Shown: positions 33,736-46,867 of the stretch, piece after piece | Layout of the letters: each line of letters opens with the position of its first letter | Numbering within the stretch: the stretch's first letter is position 1 | NCBI GenBank assembly: GCA_033782935.1 | Contig: JAWQEG010000004.1 | Location: forward strand, 1,178,001 to 1,242,000 | DNA: 64,000 nucleotides | Reading direction: 5' to 3' | Source: Petrolisthes cinctipes | Taxonomy: Eukaryota; Arthropoda; Malacostraca; Decapoda; Porcellanidae | Translations under genes and position numbers: made by a program | The notes under the pieces: generated by a model | Told to the model about the DNA's origin: nothing | The model's input: the letters and a program-made list of their open reading frames with translations, nothing else | Databases searched by the model: none

Positions 33736-36700
33736 TGAAAATACTCTAACACTGAGTAGGCATGTACAGATTGCTTCTTGGACCCCAAAATATTGAATTT
33801 TCGGGTGTTTTTTGTGCCTGAATTTGAGATATAAACGGGTACTGAAGATGCATGCACATATCGACTTTTGTGCACCTAAAAGATCGATTTTCAGTATGTT
33901 TTGAGCATGTATTTTGAAAATACTCTAACACGGACTAGGCATGTACAGATCGCTTCTGGGACCCCTAAATATCGAATTTTCGGGTGTTTTGGGACTGAAT
34001 TTGAGATATCGACTTTTTGGCACCTAAACGATCGATTTTTAGCATGTTTTTAGCCTATATTTTGAAAATATTCTAGCACTGTACAGATTGCTTCTGGGAC
34101 CCCAAAATATTGAATTTTCGGGTGTTTTGAGCCTGAATTTGAGATATAAACGGGTACTGAAGATGCATGCACATATCGACTTTTGTGCACCTAAAAGATC
34201 GATTTTCAGTATGTTTTAAACATGTATTTTGAAAATACTCTAACACGGAGTAGGCATGTACAGATCGCTTCTGGGACCCCTAAATATCGAATTTTCGGGT
34301 GTTTTGGGACTGAATTTGAGATATCGACTTTTTGGCACCTAAAAGATCGATTTTTAGCATGTTTTTAACCTATATTTTGAAAATATTCTAACACTGAGTA
34401 GGCATGTACAGATTGCTTCTGGGACCCCAAAATATTGAATTTTCGGGAGTTTTGAGCCTGAATTTGAGATACAAACGGGTACAGAAGATACATGCACATA
34501 TTGACTTTGGGCACCAAAAATATCGATTTTCAGCATGTTTTGGGCCTGAATTTTGAAAATACTCTAACACGGAGTAGGCATGTACAGATCGCTTCTGGGA
34601 CCCCAAAATATCGAATTTTTGGGTGTTTAGGGCCAGAATTTGAGGTATAAACGGGTACAGTAGATGCATGCACATATCGACTTTTGGGCACCTAAAAGAT
34701 CGATTTTCAGTATGTTTTTGGCCTGTATTTTGAAAATACTCTAACACGGAGTAGGCATGTACAGATACCTTCTGGGACCTCTAAATATCGAATATTTGGG
34801 TGTTTTGGGACTGAATTTGAGATATCGATTTTTTGGCACCTAAAATGTCGATTTTTAGCATGTTTTTAGCCTATATTTTGAAAATATTCTAGCACTGTGT
34901 AGGCATGTACAGATTGCTTCTGGGACCCCAAAATATTGAATTTTCGGGTGTTTTGAGCCTGAATTTGAGATATAAACGGGTACAGAAGATACATGCACAT
35001 ATTGACTTTGGGCATCTAAAATATCGATTTTCAGCATGTTTTGGGCCTGTATTTTGAAAATACTCTAACACTGAGTAGGCATGTCCAGATTGCTTCTGGG
35101 ACCCCAAAATATTGAATTTTCGGGTGTTTTGAGCCTGAATTTGAGATATAAACGGGTACTGAAGATGCATGCACATATCGACTTTTGTGCACCTAAAAGA
35201 TCGATTTTCAGTATGTTTTGAGCATGTATTTTGAAAATACTCTAACACGGAGTAGGCATGTACAGATCGCTTCTGAGACCCCTAAATATCGAATTTTCGG
35301 GTGTTTTGGGACTGAATTTGAGATATCGACTTTTTGGCACCTAAAAGATCGATTTTTAGCATGTTTTTAACCTATATTTTGAAAATATTCTAGCACTGAG
35401 TAGGCATGTACAGATTGCTTCTGGGACCCCAAAATATTGAATTTTCGGGTGTTTTGAGCCTGAATTTGAGATATAAACGGGTACAAAAGATACATGCACA
35501 TATTGACTTTGGGCACCAAAAATATCGATTTTCAGCATGTTTTGTGCCTGAATTTTGAAAATACTCTAACACGGAGTAGGCATGTACAGATCGCTTCTGG
35601 GACCCCAAAATATCGAATTTTCGGGTGTTTAGGGCCAGAATTTGAGGTATAAACGGGTACAGAAGATGCATGCACATATCGACTTTTGGGCAACTAAAAG
35701 ATCGATTTTCAGTATGTTTTTGGCCTGTATTTAGAAAATACTCTAACACGGAGTAGGCATGTACAGATACCTTCTGGGACCTCTAAATATCGAATTTTCG
35801 GGTGTTTTGGGACTGAATTTGAAATATCGATTTTTTGGCACCTAAAATGTCGATTTTTAGCATGTTTTTAGCCTATATTTTGAAAATATTCTAGCACTGT
35901 GTAGGCATGTACAGATTGCTTCTGGGACCCCAAAATATTGAATTTTCGGGTGTTTTGAGCCTGAATTTGAGATATAAACGGGTACAGAAGATACATGCAC
36001 ATATTGACTTTGGGCATCTAAAATATCGATTTTCAGTATGTTTTGAGCATGTGTTTTGAAAATACTCTAACACTGAGTAGGCATGTACAGATTGCTTCTG
36101 GGACCCCAAAATATTGAATTTTCGGGTGTTTTGAGCCTGAATTTGAGATATAAACGGGTACTGAAGATGCATGCACATATCGACTTTTGTGCACCTAAAA
36201 GATCGATTTTCAGTATGTTTTGAGCATGTGTTTTGAAAATACTCTAACACGGATTAGGCATGTACAGATCGCTTCTGGGACCCCTAAATATCGAATTTTC
36301 GGGTGTTTTGGGACTGAATTTGAGATATCGACTTTTTGGCACCTAAAAGATCGATTTTTAGCATGTTTTTAGCCTATATTTTGAAAATATTCTAGCACTG
36401 TGTAGGCATGTACAGATTGCTTCTGGGACCCCAAAATATTGAATTTTCGGGTGTTTTGAGCCTGAATTTGAGATATAAACGGGTACAGAAGATACATGCA
36501 CCTATTGACTTTGGGCATCTAAAATATCGATTTTCAGCATGTTTTGGGCCTGTATTTTTAAAATACTCTAACACTGAGTAGGCATGTACAGATTGCTTCT
36601 TGGACCCCAAAATATTGAATTTTCGGGTGTTTTTTGTGCCTGAATTTGAGATATAAACGGGTACTGAAGATGCATGCACATATCGACTTTTGTGCACCTA

Positions 36701-39700
36701 AAAGATCGATTTTCAGTATTTTTTGAGCATGTATTTTGAAAATACTCTAACACGGACTAGGCATGTACAGATCGCTTCTGGGACCCCTAAATATCGAATT
36801 TTCGGGTGATTTGGGACTGAATTTGAGATATCGACTTTTTGGCACCTAAACGATCGATTTTTAGCATGTTTTTAGCCTATATTTTGAAAATATTCTAGCA
36901 CTGTACAGATTGCTTCTGGGACCCCAAAATATTGAATTTTCGGGTGTTTTGAGCCTGAATTTGAGATATAAACGGGTACAGAAGATACATGCACATATTG
37001 ACTTTGGGCACCAAAAATATCGATTTTCAGCATGTTTTGGGCCTGAATTTTGAAAATACTCTAACACGGAGTAGGCATGTACAGATCGCTTCTGGGACCC
37101 CAAAATATCGAATTTTCGGGTGTTTACGGCCAGAATTTGAGATATAAACGGGTACAGAAGATGCATGCACATATCGACTTTTGGGCACCTAAGAGATCGA
37201 TTTTCAGTATGTTTTTGGCCTGTATTTTGAAAATACTCTAACACGGAGTAGGCATGTACAGATACCTTCTGGGACCTCTAAATATCGAATTTTCGGGTGT
37301 TTTGGGACTGAATTTGAGATATCGATTTTTTGGCACCTAAAATGTCGATTTTTAGCATGTTTTTAGCCTATATTTTGAAAATATTCTAGCACTGTGTAGG
37401 CATGTACAGATTGCTTCTGGGACCCCAAAATATTGAATTTTCGGGTGTTTTGAGCCTGAATTTGAGATATAAACGGGTACAGAAGATACATGCACATATT
37501 GACTTTTGGCATCTAAAATATCGATTTTCAGCATGTTTTGGGCCTGTATTTTGAAAAAACTCTAACACTGAGTAGGCATGTACAGATTGCTTCTAGGACC
37601 CCAAAATATTGAATTTTCGGGTGTTTTGAGCATGAATTTGAGATATAAACGGGTACAGAAAATACATGCACATATTGACTTTGGGCATCTAAAATATCGA
37701 TTTTCAGCATGTTTTAGGCCTGTATTTTGAAAATACTCTAACACTGAGTAGGCATGTACAGATTGCTTCTGGGACCCCAAAATATTGAATTTTCGGGTGT
37801 TTTGAGCCTGAATTTGAGATATAAACGGGTACTGAAGATGCATGCACATATCGACTTTTGTGCACCTAAAAGATCGATTTTCAGTATGTTTTGAGCATGT
37901 ATTTTGAAAATACTCTAACACGGAGTAGGCATGTACAGATCGCTTCTGGGACCCCTAAATATCGAATTTTCGGGTGTTTTGGGACTGAATTTGAGATATC
38001 GACTTTTTGGCACCTAAAAGATCGATTTTTAGCATGTTTTTAGCCTATATTTTGAAAATATTCTAGCACTGAGTAGGCATGTACAGATTGCTTCTGGGAC
38101 CCCAAAATATTGAATTTTCGGGTGTTTTGAGCCTGAATTTGAGATATAAACGGGTACAGAAGATACATGCACATATTGACTTTGGGCATCTAAAATATCG
38201 ATTTTCAGCATGTTTTGGGCCTGTATTTTGAAAATACTCTAACACTGAGTAGGCATGTACAGATTGCTTCTGGGACCCCAAAATATCGAATTTTCGGGTG
38301 TTTAGGGCCAGAATTTGAGATATAAACGGGTACAGAAGATATATGCACATATTGACTTTGGGCACCAAAAATATCGATTTTCAGCATGTTTTGGGCCTGA
38401 ATTTTGAAAATACTCTAACACGGAGTAGGCATGTACAGATCGCTTCTGGGACCCCAAAATATCGAATTTTCGGGTGTTTAAGGCCAGAATTTGAGATATA
38501 AACGGGTACAGAAGATGCATGCACATATCGACTTTTGTGCACCTAAAAGATCGATTTTCAGTATGTTTTTGGCCTGTATTTTGAAAATACTCTAACACGG
38601 AGTAGGCATGTACAGATACCTTCTGGGACCTCTAAATATCGAATTTTCGGGTGTTATGGGACTGAATTTGAGATATCGATTTTTTGGCACCTATAATATC
38701 GATTTTTAGCATGTTTTTAGCCTATATTTTGAAAATATTCTAGCACTGTGTAGGCATGTACAGATTGCTTCTGGGACCCCAAAATATTGAATTTTCGGGT
38801 GTTTTGAGCCTGAATTTGAGATATAAACGGGTACAGAAGATACATGCACATATTGACTTTGGGCATCTAAAATATCGATTTTCAGCATGTTTTGGGCCTG
38901 TATTTTGAAAATACTCTAACACTGAGTAAGCATGTACAGATTGCTTCTGGGACCCCAAAATATTGAATTTTCGGGTGTTTTGAGCCTGAATTTGAGATAT
39001 AAACGGGTACTGAAGATGCATGCACATATCGACTTTTGTGCACCTAAAAGATCGATTTTCAGTATGTTTTGAGCATGTATTTTGAAAATACTCTAACACG
39101 GAGTAGGCATGTCCAGATCGCTTCTGGGACCCCTACATATCAAATTTTCGGGTGTTTTGGGACTGAATTTGAGATATCGACTTTTTGGCACCTAAAAGAT
39201 CGATTTTCAGCATGTTTTTAGCCTATATTTTGAAAATATTCTAGCACAGAGTAGGCATGTACAGATTGCTTCTGAGACCCCAAAATATTGAATTTTCGGG
39301 TGTTTTGAGCCTGAATTTGAGATATAAACGGGTACAGAAGATACATGCACATATTGACTTTGGGCACCAAAAATATCGATTTTCAGCATGTTTTGGGCCT
39401 GAATTTTGAAAATACTCTAACACGGAGTAGGCATGTACAGATCGCTTCTGGGACCCCAAAATATCGAATTTTCGGGTGTTTAGGGCCAGAATTTGAGATA
39501 TAAACGGGTACAGAAGATGCATGCACATATCGACTTTTGGGCACCTAAAAGATCGATTTTCAGTATGTTTTTGGCCTGTATTTTGAAAATACTCTAACAC
39601 GGAGTAGGCATGTACAGATACCTTCTGGGACCTCTAAATATCGAATTTTCGGGTGTTTTGGGACTGAATATGAGATATCGATTTTTTGACACCTAAAATG

Positions 39701-41911
39701 TCGATTTTTAGAATGTTTTTAGCCTATATTTTGAAAATATTCTAGCACTGTGTAGGCATGTACAGATTGCTTCTGGGACCCCAAAATATTGAATTTTCGG
39801 GTGTTTTGAGCCTGAATTTGAAATATAAACGGGTACAGAAGATACATGCACATATTGACTTTGGGCATCTAAAATATCGATTTTCAGCATGTTTTGGGCC
39901 TGTATTTTGAAAATACTCTAACTCTGAGTAGGCATGTACAGATTGCTTCTGGGACCCCAAAATATTGAATTTTCGGGTGTTTTGAGCCTGAATTTGAGAT
40001 ATTAACGGGTACTGAAGATGCATGCACATATCGACTTTTGTGCACCTAAAAGATCGATTTTCAGTATGTTTTGAGCATGTATTTTGAAAATACTCTAACA
40101 CGGAGTAGGCATGTACAGATCGCTTCTGGGACCCCTAAATATCGAATTTTCGGGTGTTTTGGGACTGAATTTGAGATATCGACTTTTTGGCACCTAAAAG
40201 ATCGATTTTCAGCATGTTTTTAGCCTATATTTTGAAAATATTCTAGCACTGAGTAGGCATGTACAGATTGCTTCTGGGACCCCAAAATATTGAATTTTCG
40301 GGTGTTTTGAGCCTGAATTTGAGATATAAACGGGTACAGAAGATACATGCACATATTGACTTTGGGCATCTAAAATATCGATTTTCAGCATGTTTTGGGC
40401 CTGTATTTTGAAAATACTCTAACACTGAGTAGGCATGTACAGATTGCTTCTAGGACCCCAAAATATTGAATTTTCGGGTGTTTTGAGCCTGAATTTGAGA
40501 TATAAACGGGTACAGAAAATACATGCACATATTGACTTTGGGCATCTAAAATATCGATTTTCAGCATGTTTTGGGCCTGAATTTTGAAAATACTCTAACA
40601 CGGAGTAGGCATGTACAGATCGCTTCTGGGACCCCAAAATATCGAATTTTCGGGTGTTTAAGGCCAGAATTTGAGATATAAAAGGGTACAGAAGATGCAT
40701 GCACATATCGACTTTTGTGCACCTAAAAGATCGATTTTCAGTATGTTTTTGGCATGTATTTTGAAAATACTCTAACACGGAGTAGGCATGTACAGATACC
40801 TTCTGGGACCTCTAAATATCGAATTTTCGGGCGTTATGGGACTGAATTTGAGATATCGATTTTTTGGCACCTATAATATCGATTTTTAGCATGTTTTTAG
40901 CCTATATTTTGAAAATATTATAGCACTGTTTAGGCATGTACAGATTGCTTCTGGGACCCCAAAATATTGAATTTTCGGGTGTTTTGAGCCTGAATTTGAG
41001 ATATAAACGGGTACAGAAGATACATGCACATATTGACTTTGGGCATCTAAAATATCGATTTTCAGCATGTTTTGGGCCTGTATTTTGAAAATACTCTAAC
41101 ACTGAGTAGGCATGTACAGATTGCTTCTGGGACCCTAAAATATTGAATTTTCGGGTGTTTTGAGCCTGAATTTCAGATATAAACGGGTACTGAAGATGCA
41201 TGCACATATCGACTTTTGTGCACCTAAAAGATCGATTTTCAGTATGTTTTGAGCATGTATTTTGAAAATACTCTAACACGGAGTAGGCATGTACAGATCG
41301 CTTCTGGGACCCCTACATATCAAATTTTCGGGTGTTTTGGGACTGAATTTGAGATATCGACTTTTTGGCACCTAAAAGATCGATTTTCAGCATGTTTTTA
41401 GCCTATATTTTGAAAATATTCTAGCACTGAGTAGGCATGTACAGATTGCTTCTGGGACCCCAAAATATTGAATTTTCGGGTGTTTTGAGCCTGAATTTGA
41501 GATATAAACGGGTACTGAAGATGCATGCACATATCGACTTTTGTGCACCTAAAAGATCGATTTTCAGTATGTTTTGAGCATGTATTTTGAAAATACTCTA
41601 ACACGGAGTAGGCATGTACAGATCGCTTCTGGGACCCCTAAATATCGAATTTTCGGGTGTTTTGGGACTGAATTTGAGATATCGACTTTTTGGCACCTAA
41701 AAGATCGATTTTCAGCATGTTTTTAGCCTATATTTTGAAAATATTCTAGCACTGAGTAGGCATGTACAGATTGCTTCTGGGACCCCAAAATATTGAATTT
41801 TCGGGTGTTTTGAGCCTGAATTTGAGATATAAACGGGTACAGAAGATACATGCACATATTGACTTTGGGCACCAAAAATATCGATTTTTAGCATGTTTTG
41901 GGCCTAAATTT
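33736..41911. repeat. 7,675-bp block, copy 2 (8,176 bp, with one extra trimer)
   Basis: Units: 34039, 34354, 34855, 35356, 35857, 36358, 36861, 37352 (677), 38029 (677), 38706, 39207, 39708, 40209 (677), 40886, 41387 (325), 41712. The junction between copies lies at about 33,720-33,775. There the sequence changes from one that matches 41.9 kb to one that matches 26.09 kb (CTTCTTGGACCCC). This is the signature of a tandem duplication by unequal exchange. Confidence 0.9.
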
Positions 41912-42212
41912 TGAAAATACTCTAACACTGAGTAGGCATGTACAGATTGCTTCTGGGACCCCAAAATATTGAATTTTCGGGTGTTTTGAGCCTGAATTTG
42001 AGATATAAACGGGTACTGAAGATGCATGCACATATCGACTTTTGTGCACCTAAAAGATCGATTTTCAGTATGTTTTGAGCATGTATTTTGAAAATACTCT
42101 AACACGGAGTAGGCATGTACAGATCGCTTCTGGGACCCCTAAATATCGAATTTTCGGGTGTTTTGGGACTGAATTTGAGATATCGACTTTTTGGCACCTA
42201 AAAGATCGATTT

Positions 42213-42703
42213 TTAGCATGTTTTTAGCCTATATTTTGAAAATATTCTAGCACTGTACAGATTGCTTCTGGGACCCCAAAATATTGAATTTTCGGGTGTT
42301 TTGAGCATGAATTTGAGATATAAACGGGTACAGAAGATACATGCACATATTGACTTTGGGCACCAAAAATATCGATTTTCAGCATGTTTTGGGCCTGAAT
42401 TTTGAAAATACTCTAACACGGAGTAGGCATGTACAGATCGCTTCTGGGACCCCAAAATATCGAATTTTCGGGTGTTTAGGGCCAGAATTTGAGATATAAA
42501 CGGGTACAGAAGATGCATGCACATATCGACTTTTGGGCACCTAAAAGATCGATTTTCAGTATGTTTTTGGCCTGTATTTTGAAAATACTCTAACACGGAG
42601 TAGGCATGTACAGATACCTTCTGGGACCTCTAAATATCGAATTTTCGGGTGTTATGGGACTGAATTTGAGATATCGATTTTTTGGCACCTATAATATCGA
42701 TTT
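42213..42703. repeat. Type I trimer with 10-bp deletion, 491 bp
   Basis: Starts after a C2 monomer. GCACTGTACAG near 42250 shows the shared deletion. The C1 monomer carries the variants GGTGTTATGGGACTG and CACCTATAATATCG, characteristic of the 31-50 kb interval. Confidence 0.85.
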
Positions 42704-44697
42704 TTAGCATGTTTTTAGCCTATATTTTGAAAATATTATAGCAATGTTTAGGCATGTACAGATTGCTTCTGGGACCCCAAAATATTGAATTTTCGGGTGT
42801 TTTGAGCCTGAATTTGAGATATAAACGGGTACAGAAGATACATGCACATATTGACTTTGGGCATCTAAAATATCGATTTTCAGCATGTTTTGGGCCTGTA
42901 TTTTGAAAATACTCTAACACTGAGTAGGCATGTACAGATTGCTTCTGGGACCCTAAAATATTGAATTTTCGGGTGTTTTGAGCCTGAATTTCAGATATAA
43001 ACGGGTACTGAAGATGCATGCACATATCGACTTTTGTGCACCTAAAAGATCGATTTTCAGTATGTTTTGAGCATGTATTTTGAAAATACTCTAACACGGA
43101 GTAGGCATGTACAGATCGCTTCTGGGACCCCTAAATATCGAATTTTCGGGTGTTTTGGGACTGAATTTGAGATATCGACTTTTTGGCACCTAAAAGATCG
43201 ATTTTCAGCATGTTTTTAGCCTATATTTTGAAAATATTCTAGCACTGAGTAGGCATGTACAGATTGCTTCTGGGACCCCAAAATATTGAATTTTCGGGTG
43301 TTTTGAGCCTGAATTTGAGATATAAACGGGTACAGAAGATACATGCACATATTGACTTTGGGCACCAAAAATATCGATTTTTAGCATGTTTTGGGCCTAA
43401 ATTTTGAAAATACTCTAACACGGAGTAGGCATGTACAGATCGCTTCTGGGACCACAAAATATCGAATTTTCGGGTGTTTAGGGCCAGAATTTGAGATATA
43501 AACGGGTACAGAAGATGCATGCACATATCGACTTTTGGGCACCTAAGAGATCGATTTTCAGTATGTTTTTGGCCTGTATTTTGAAAATACTCTAACACGG
43601 AGTAGGCATGTACAGATACCTTCTGGGACCTCTAAATATCGAATTTTCGGGTGTTTTGGGACTGAATTTGAGATATCGATTTTTTGGCACCTAAAATGTC
43701 GATATTTAGCATGTTTTTAGCCTATATTTTGAAAATATTCTAGCACTGTACAGATTGCTTCTGGGACCCCAAAATATTGAATTTTCGGGTGTTTTGAGCA
43801 TGAATTTGAGATATAAACGGGTACAGAAGATACATGCACATATTGACTTTGGGCACCAAAAATATCGATTTTCAGCATGTTTTGGGCCTGAATTTTGAAA
43901 ATACTCTAACACGGAGTAGGCATGTACAGATCGCTTCTGGGACCCCAAAATATCGAATTTTCGGGTGTTTAGGGCCAGAATTTGAGATATAAACGGGTAC
44001 AGAAGATGCATGCACATATCGACTTTTGGGCACCTAAAAGATCGATTTTCAGTATGTTTTTGGCCTGTACTTTGAAAATACTCTAACACGGAGTAGGCAT
44101 GTACAGATACCTTCTGGGACCTCTAAATATCGAATTTTCGGGTGTTTTGGGACTGAATTTGAGAAATCGATTTTTTGGCACCTAAAATGTCGATTTTTAG
44201 CATGTTTTTAGCCTATATTTTGAAAATATTCTAGCACTGTGTAGGCATGTACAGATTGCTTCAGGGACCCCAAAATATTGAATTTTCGGGTGTTTTGAGC
44301 CTGAATTTGACATATAAACGGGTACAGAAGATACATGCACATATTGACTTTGGGCATCTAAAATATCGATTTTCAGCATGTTTTGGGCCTGTATTTTGAA
44401 AATACTCTAACACTGAGTAGGCATGTACAGATTGCTTCTGGGACCCCAAAATATTGAATTTTCGGGTGTTTTGAGCCAGAATTTGAGATATAAACGGGTA
44501 CAGAAGATGCATGCACATATCGACTTTTGGGCACCTAAAAGATCGATTTTCAGTATGTTTTTGGCCTGTATTTTGAAAATACTCTAACACGGAGTAGGCA
44601 TGTACAGATACCTTCTGGGACCTCTATATATCGAATTTTCTTGTGTTATGGGACTGAATTTGAGATATCGATTTTTTGGCACCTATAATATCGATTT
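42704..44697. repeat. 1,994-bp block, copy 1
   Basis: Units: 42704 (II), 43205 (I), 43706 (I with 10-bp deletion), 44197 (A2, A/B1 hybrid, C1). Shared marks at +1994: ATTATAGCAATGTTTAGGC near 42733, GGACCACAAAATATCG near 43450, GTCGATATTTAGC near 43698 and GTACTTTGAAAATAC near 44067. Similarity ends near 44,470, where this copy switches to a B1 second half. Confidence 0.88.
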
Positions 44698-46691
44698 TTA
44701 GCATGTTTTTTGCCTATATTTTGAAAATATTATAGCAATGTTTAGGCATGTACAGATTGCTTCTGGGACCCCAAAATATTGAATTTTCGGGTGTTTTGAG
44801 CCTGAATTTGAGATATAAACGGGTACAGAAGATACATGCACATATTGACTTTGGGCATCTAAAATATCGATTTTCAGCATGTTTTGGGCCTGTATTTTGA
44901 AAATACTCTAACACTGAGTAGGCATGTACAGATTGCTTCTGGGACCCTAAAATATTGAATTTTCGGGTGTTTTGAGCCTGAATTTCAGATATAAACGGGT
45001 ACTGAAGATGCATGCACATATCGACTTTTGTGCACCTAAAAGATCGATTTTCAGTATGTTTTGAGCATGTATTTTGAAAATACTCTAACACGGAGTAGGC
45101 ATGTACAGATCGCTTCTGGGACCCCTAAATATCGAATTTTCGGGTGTTTTGGGACTGAATTTGAGATATCGACTTTTTGGCACCTAAAAGATCGATTTTC
45201 AGCATGTTTTTAGCCTATATTTTGAAAATATTCTAGCACTAAGTAGGCATGTACAGATTGCTTCTGGGACCCCAAAATATTGAATTTTCGGGTGTTTTGA
45301 GCCTGAATTTGAGATATAAACGGGTACAGAAGATACATGCACATATTGACTTTGGGCACCAAAAATATCGATTTTTAGCATGTTTTGGGCCTAAATTTTG
45401 AAAATACTCTAACACGGAGTAGGCATGTACAGATCGCTTCTGGGACCACAAAATATCGAATTTTCGGGTGTTTAGGGCCAGAATTTGAGATATAAACGGG
45501 TACAGAAGATGCATGCACATATCGACTTTTGGGCACCTAAGAGATCGATTTTCAGTATGTTTTTGGCCTGTATTTTGAAAATACTCTAACACGGAGTAGG
45601 CATGTACAGATACCTTCTGGGACCTCTAAATATCGAATTTTCGGGTGTTTTGGGACTGAATTTGAGATATCGATTTTTTGGCACCTAAAATGTCGATATT
45701 TAGCATGTTTTTAGCCTATATTTTTAAAATATTCTAGCACTGTACAGATTGCTTCTGGGACCCCAAAATATTGAATTTTCGGGTGTTTTGAGCATGAATT
45801 TGAGATATAAACGGGTACAGAAGATACATGCACATATTGACTTTGGGCACCAAAAATATCGATTTTCAGCATGTTTTGGGCCTGAATTTTGAAAATACTC
45901 TAACACGGAGTAGGCATGTACAGATCGCTTCTGGGACCCCAAAATATCGAATTTTCGGGTGTTTAGGGCCAGAATTTGAGATATAAACGGGTACAGAAGA
46001 TGCATGCACATATCGACTTTTGGGCACCTAAAAGATCGATTTTCAGTATGTTTTTGGCCTGTACTTTGAAAATACTCTAACACGGAGTAGGCATGTACAG
46101 ATACCTTCTGGGACCTCTAAATATCGAATTTTCGGGTGTTTTGGGACTGAATTTGAGAAATCGATTTTTTGGCACCTAAAATGTCGATTTTTAGCATGTT
46201 TTTAGCCTATATTTTGAAAATATTCTAGCACTGTGTAGGCATGTACAGATTGCTTCAGGGACCCCAAAATATTGAATTTTCGGGTGTTTTGAGCCTGAAT
46301 TTGACATATAAACGGGTACAGAAGATACATGCACATATTGACTTTGGGCATCTAAAATATCGATTTTCAGCATGTTTTGGGCCTGTATTTTGAAAATACT
46401 CTAACACTGAGTAGGCATGTACAGATTGCTTCTGGGACCCCAAAATATTGAATTTTCGGGTGTTTTGAGCCTGAATTTGAGATATAAACGGGTACAGAAG
46501 ATACATGCACATATTGACTTTGGGCACCAAAAATATCGATTTTCAGCATGTTTTGGGCCTGAATTTTGAAAATACTCTAACACGGAGTATGCATGTACAG
46601 ATCGCTTCTGGGACCCCAAAATATCGAATTTTCGGGTGTTTAAGGCCAGAATTTGAGATATAAACGGGTACAGAAGATGCATGCACATATC
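44698..46691. repeat. 1,994-bp block, copy 2
   Basis: Units: 44698 (II), 45199 (I), 45700 (I with 10-bp deletion), 46191 (677-bp tetramer running on to 46867). Private changes are GTTTTTTGCC near 44706, CACTAAGTAGGC near 45237 and ATTTTTAAAATATTC near 45719. A third, partial relative with the GGACCACAAA and GATATTTAGC marks lies at 46868-48370. Confidence 0.88.
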
Positions 46692-46867
46692 GACTTTTGG
46701 GCACCTAAAAGATCGATTTTCAGTATGTTTTTGGCCTGTATTTTGAAAATACTCTAACACGGAGTAGGCATGTACAGATACCTTCTGGGACCTCTATATA
46801 TCGAATTTTCGGGTGTTATGGGACTGAATTTGAGATATCGATTTTTTGGCACCTATAATATCGATTT

